Below, piece by piece: positions 61,481 through 64,000 of a DNA stretch of 64,000 nt. Position 1 is the stretch's first letter. Each line of letters begins with the position of its first letter. The position numbers were made by a program, and so were the translations under genes. Origin of the DNA: Alteribacter aurantiacus DSM 18675 (GTDB taxonomy: Bacteria > Bacillota > Bacilli > Bacillales > Salisediminibacteriaceae); contig NZ_KE386941.1 of the NCBI RefSeq assembly GCF_000429705.1, forward strand, positions 1,848,781 to 1,912,780, in the 5' to 3' direction. The notes under the pieces are model-generated. The model saw only the letters and a list, made by a program, of their open reading frames with translations. It made no database searches and had not been told where the DNA came from.

Positions 61481-61883
61481 CTATGTATTCTCCCTTCCTA
61501 TTTCAAGCCCGCTACGGATAAAAAAAGAAGAACAACGCACGCGCTCCGAACACCATTCGTGACAAGCCGCCTCTTCTCCCCTGCACAGTACCCAATCCGC
61601 ACCGATGCCAACCGTTAAAAAAAGTAGTGATGGTATTGCTCTCTAAAAGTAACCCGGACCCTAATCCGGTTTAGTCACAAAAACCCATACGGTTAATTAT
61701 ACTCAAAAACACTACACTTGAGTAGCATTTTCACAAGCAGTTTTAAAAATCGTCATTTCAGCCTAACTGTAACATGCCCTTGGCAGCGTTGCCAATCCTA
61801 ACCCACCTAAAAAAGCCCTTCCCACCAACTCCTTTTCCCCGATCCGTTTTTTCCCCACCTCCGGAGATCTTTCGATATTCGGA

Positions 61884-62213
61884 TCATCCACTTATTTTCG
61901 TTTTGTCCGAGTTATTCTCAGATTGATCCACTTATTTTAACTTTGTCCGGGTTATTGGCAGATTGATCCACTTATTTCAGCATTGTTCTAGTTAGCCTAC
62001 AAACACCTCGTTTAGAAGCTGAAGCGAACGAAGAAGCGTTAAGGTCCTTCGCGTTTCGGACCATCCACTTATTTTCGTTTTGTCCGAGTTATTCACAGAT
62101 TGATCCACTTATTTTAACTTTGTCCGAGTTATTGGCAGATTGATCCACTTATTTTAACTTTGTCCGAGTTATTGGCAGATTGATCCACTTATTTCAGAAT
62201 TGATCCAATTAGG
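61884..62213. repeat. Double 20-bp-periodic array with GATCCACTTATT / GTCCGAGTTATT cores
   Basis: TTATT occurs at 61892, 61912, 61932, 61952 and 61972, with TTAGC at 61992, each exactly 20 bp apart; a second array has it at 62069, 62089, 62109, 62129, 62149, 62169 and 62189, with TTAGG at 62209. Units alternate GATCCACTTATT and GTCCGAGTTATT and both arrays close in a TTAGcc-like block. Confidence 0.9.
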
Positions 62214-62278
62214 CATAAGTACCTCCTATAAACGAAAAAATGGACCGAGAAATCAGACCGCCCCCTCCACCAAAAAAA

Positions 62279-62305
62279 CACCCGGCCCAAAAACGGAGCC
62301 GAGTG
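62279..62305 (-). terminator. Terminator of the glycerate kinase gene
   Basis: Stem CACCCGGC / GCCGAGTG (one G-T pair) with a T-rich run on the minus strand. Confidence 0.8.
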
Positions 62306-62317
62306 CTTTTCATCTAC

Positions 62318-63463
62318 TTAAATTTTACCCATTCCATAAACCAACCCCACGTTCCTAGCCACATCAGCCAAATACGTCTTCCCGTTGGCGATCGCATCAT
62401 TAACATCCATGGGCCCCGGAACCAGACTAAATACCGCATCGATCCCGTGCTCGTACACCTTTTCATACCCGTCCCCACATATGCCGCATAAAGCGATCAC
62501 GCTTGTGCCCGACTCTTTTGCCGCTTTCGCCACACCAATCGGCGTTTTGCCATAAATCGTCTGACCATCGATTTTCCCTTCACCGGTAATCACCAGATCC
62601 GCATCTTCAACTCGCTCCCGAAAGCGCGTTTCCTTCAGGGCAATATCTACCCCTTTTTCAAGCCTCGCGCCGACACTTCCAAGGAGCCCCGCCCCAAGAC
62701 CACCCGCTGCACCGGCGCCAGGAACGTTCACGATCGTTTTCCCGCTCGCCTCTTCAAGCTTATTCCCAAAGTGAGCGAGTGCCCCGTCAAGCTCGACCAC
62801 CATCTCTGGTGTGGCTCCCTTTTGCGGTCCATAAATGGCACTTGCCCCTTCTGGTCCCGTTAACGGGTTGTTCACATCACACGCCACAACCACATCAACG
62901 TCTTCAAGGCGACGGTCCATACCCGACAAGTCCATTCGATCCAATTCAACCAGAGCCTGTCCACCACGCTCCACTTCCGTCGCGTCTACTTTCAGCAACG
63001 CTCCTCCAAGCGCCTGAATCATCCCGGCACCACCATCATTCGTCGCACTGCCGCCGATCCCGAGAATGATTTTGTCTACACCATGATCGAGAGCCGCTTT
63101 AATCAGTTCACCAGTCCCGTACGTTGTCGCAGTGAGAGGGTTTCGCTCCCCGATCGCAACAAGAGAGATCCCCGATGCTTCTGCCATCTCCAAAATGGCG
63201 GTTCCTCCATCACCGGAAATCCCATACTCCGCTGTCACTTCTCTTCCGCCCGGCCCTGTAACGGTTGCAGTATAGATCGTTCCCTCTAAGGCGTCCACAA
63301 GGGATTGGGTCGTCCCCTCACCTCCGTCAGCCATTGGAATGTGATCGAATTGGATGCCACCACTCCCATATCCTCTTTTAAATCCTTCTTTTATAGCCAC
63401 CGCCGCTTCTTTGGCAGTAATGCATTCTTTAAACGAATCAGGTGCAATCACGACTTTTAACAT
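62318..63463 (-). CDS. Glycerate kinase
   Basis: 381 aa, the size of bacterial class II (GarK/GlxK-type) glycerate kinases. It starts with LKVVIAPDSFKECITAKEAA and has GGEGTTQSLVDALEGTIYTA, LGIGGSATNDGGAGMIQALG and GEGKIDGQTIYGKTPIGVAK, the family motifs. The enzyme phosphorylates D-glycerate for entry into glycolysis. ATG at 63463 with GGAGAG upstream; an ATG two codons earlier is an alternative. Own terminator follows. It is inserted between radC and mreB, which are usually adjacent in this family. Confidence 0.92.
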   Translation of the reverse strand: MLKVVIAPDSFKECITAKEAAVAIKEGFKRGYGSGGIQFDHIPMADGGEGTTQSLVDALEGTIYTATVTGPGGREVTAEYGISGDGGTAILEMAEASGISLVAIGERNPLTATTYGTGELIKAALDHGVDKIILGIGGSATNDGGAGMIQALGGALLKVDATEVERGGQALVELDRMDLSGMDRRLEDVDVVVACDVNNPLTGPEGASAIYGPQKGATPEMVVELDGALAHFGNKLEEASGKTIVNVPGAGAAGGLGAGLLGSVGARLEKGVDIALKETRFRERVEDADLVITGEGKIDGQTIYGKTPIGVAKAAKESGTSVIALCGICGDGYEKVYEHGIDAVFSLVPGPMDVNDAIANGKTYLADVARNVGLVYGMGKI

Positions 63464-63560
63464 GTTCATTCTCTCCTTTACCTAGTATAGATGGTTACAA
63501 AATGTCCCTGAGAAAGAGAGCGTTATTCCGTCTGTCAATATTTCTAGACGTAATGCAAAA

Positions 63561-63586
63561 AGACCTCTTTCACTAGAAAGAGGTCT
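63561..63586 (-). terminator. Terminator downstream of radC
   Basis: Perfect 11-bp stem AGACCTCTTTC / GAAAGAGGTCT with a 4-nt loop; TTTTTGCAT follows on the minus strand. Confidence 0.85.
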
Positions 63587-63592
63587 CACACA

Positions 63593-63631
63593 GGCATTGA
63601 AAAAGTTTAAGATCCAACCTTTTTCAATACC
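63593..63631. repeat. Hairpin related to the MITE ends
   Basis: GGCATTGAAAAAGTTT / AACCTTTTTCAATACC, starting 1 bp after the radC stop. It matches the terminal hairpins of the element at 19559-19740 (GGCACTGAAAAAGTT / AACTTTTTCAGTGCC) with a few substitutions. Confidence 0.7.
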
Positions 63632-63632
63632 T

Positions 63633-64000
63633 TCACACATATCCTTTTTCTTTTAACGATACAAACCGCTGATCCCCGATAATCACGTGATCCAAAATCT
63701 CAATCCCTAGCACATTTCCGCACTCCACCAACCGCTTCGTCACATCAATGTCCTCTCGGCTCGGAGCGGGATCCCCACTCGGATGATTGTGCAAACACAC
63801 AATGGACGCAGCCGAGTAACGGAAAGATTCTTTGAAAACCTCCCTTGGGTGTACAATCGAGGCGTTCAAACTTCCAATAAACACAGTGTGCTTAAAAATA
63901 ACTTGGTTCTTCGTGTTGAGATAAAGACAGACGAAGTGCTCTTGTGTGAGGTGTCTCATGTCATCCATCACAAAGTTCGCCACGTCTTCAGGAGAACGAA
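63633..64000 (-). CDS. radC: DNA repair protein RadC homologue, 5' end beyond window
   Basis: The C-terminal 122 codons are visible, in frame to the window edge. The JAMM/MPN+ motif HNHPSGDPAPSREDID and preceding FIGSLNASIVHPREVF are diagnostic of RadC-family proteins, whose cellular role remains unclear. In B. subtilis radC precedes mreB; here a glycerate kinase intervenes. Two hairpins end it. Confidence 0.93.
   Translation of the reverse strand, partial: RSPEDVANFVMDDMRHLTQEHFVCLYLNTKNQVIFKHTVFIGSLNASIVHPREVFKESFRYSAASIVCLHNHPSGDPAPSREDIDVTKRLVECGNVLGIEILDHVIIGDQRFVSLKEKGYV

Larger units (their letters stand above)
61481..62317. other. Long intergenic region between mreB and the glycerate kinase gene
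   Basis: 837 bp without a credible gene. It contains a hairpin at about 61650-61671 (AACCCGGA / TCCGGTT), the 20-bp-periodic arrays at 61884-62213, and the terminator of the kinase gene at 62279-62305. The mreB promoter should lie in the left part. Confidence 0.6.

Noticed and set aside
61884..62213. CRISPR array
   Set aside because: Units are 20 bp with a short core and no 25-40-bp identical repeats or unique spacers of spacer length; no cas genes nearby.

Overview
The window comes from a low-GC, endospore-forming member of the Bacillaceae. The evidence is a radC/mreBCD/minCD division block in the Bacillus order, a tricistronic GerA-type germinant receptor operon, a CotF-type coat protein, FosB with the Bacillus metal-ligand numbering, strong AGGAGG ribosome-binding sites, and many TTG/GTG starts. 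Very acidic exported proteins (an Asp/Glu-rich lipoprotein linker and a highly acidic LPXTA surface protein) suggest a halotolerant or alkaliphilic lineage. The species cannot be fixed from the sequence. No rRNA, tRNA or CRISPR array was seen.

Layout. 0-2.4 kb: a two-component system and a His/Met/Asp-rich lipoprotein cut by the window edge. 2.5-19 kb: accessory genes, mostly on the minus strand. They include an iron-chaperone-like protein, ALDH, PPOX, arylamine N-acetyltransferase, several GNATs, hydrolases, FosB, an inositol-phosphatase-like enzyme, nucleotidyltransferases and many small membrane proteins. Five copies of a ~110-bp inverted-repeat element lie among them. 19-22.3 kb: a membrane gene cut by a MITE with a 9-bp duplication, then an LPXTA surface protein/class D sortase/lipoprotein operon. 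22.6-26.2 kb: a ger operon. 26.3-33 kb: hydrolases, DinB, CotF, an erythromycin-esterase-like lipoprotein and two decayed genes. 33-35.5 kb: a TetR-controlled ABC exporter. 35.8-42.6 kb: a macrolide-phosphotransferase-like kinase, a secreted X-Pro peptidase, two DUF3784/PH paralogues (one with an in-frame amber) and an HTH-MFS pair. 43-49.7 kb: a PadR-DUF1048-DUF1048 operon, small membrane proteins and an AraC regulator. 49.7-54.9 kb: a sugar ABC importer with its LacI regulator and operators. 55-56.6 kb: a serine-hydrolase lipoprotein. 56.9-64 kb: minD, minC, mreD, mreC, mreB, a glycerate kinase and the 3' part of radC.

How the genes work together. The right end is conserved core: MreBCD direct rod-shaped wall growth, MinCD place the septum, and RadC is the usual upstream neighbour, here separated from mreB by a glycerate kinase. 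The left two thirds are accessory. They are rich in one-gene detoxification or resistance functions (FosB, Mph-like, Ere-like, nucleotidyltransferases, acetyltransferases, VOC proteins), regulator-transporter pairs, and genes broken by one lesion each (two frameshifts, three nonsense codons, one MITE insertion, one multiply damaged gene).

The most unusual signal is structural. Four intergenic regions carry short arrays in which a fixed core recurs at exactly 20 or 21 bp, about two DNA helical turns, with variable spacers. The core differs between regions, but most arrays end in a similar TTAGCC-like block. Two interspersed inverted-repeat families (about 110 bp and 233 bp, the latter also as a short core) and the MITE complete the non-coding repeat content.
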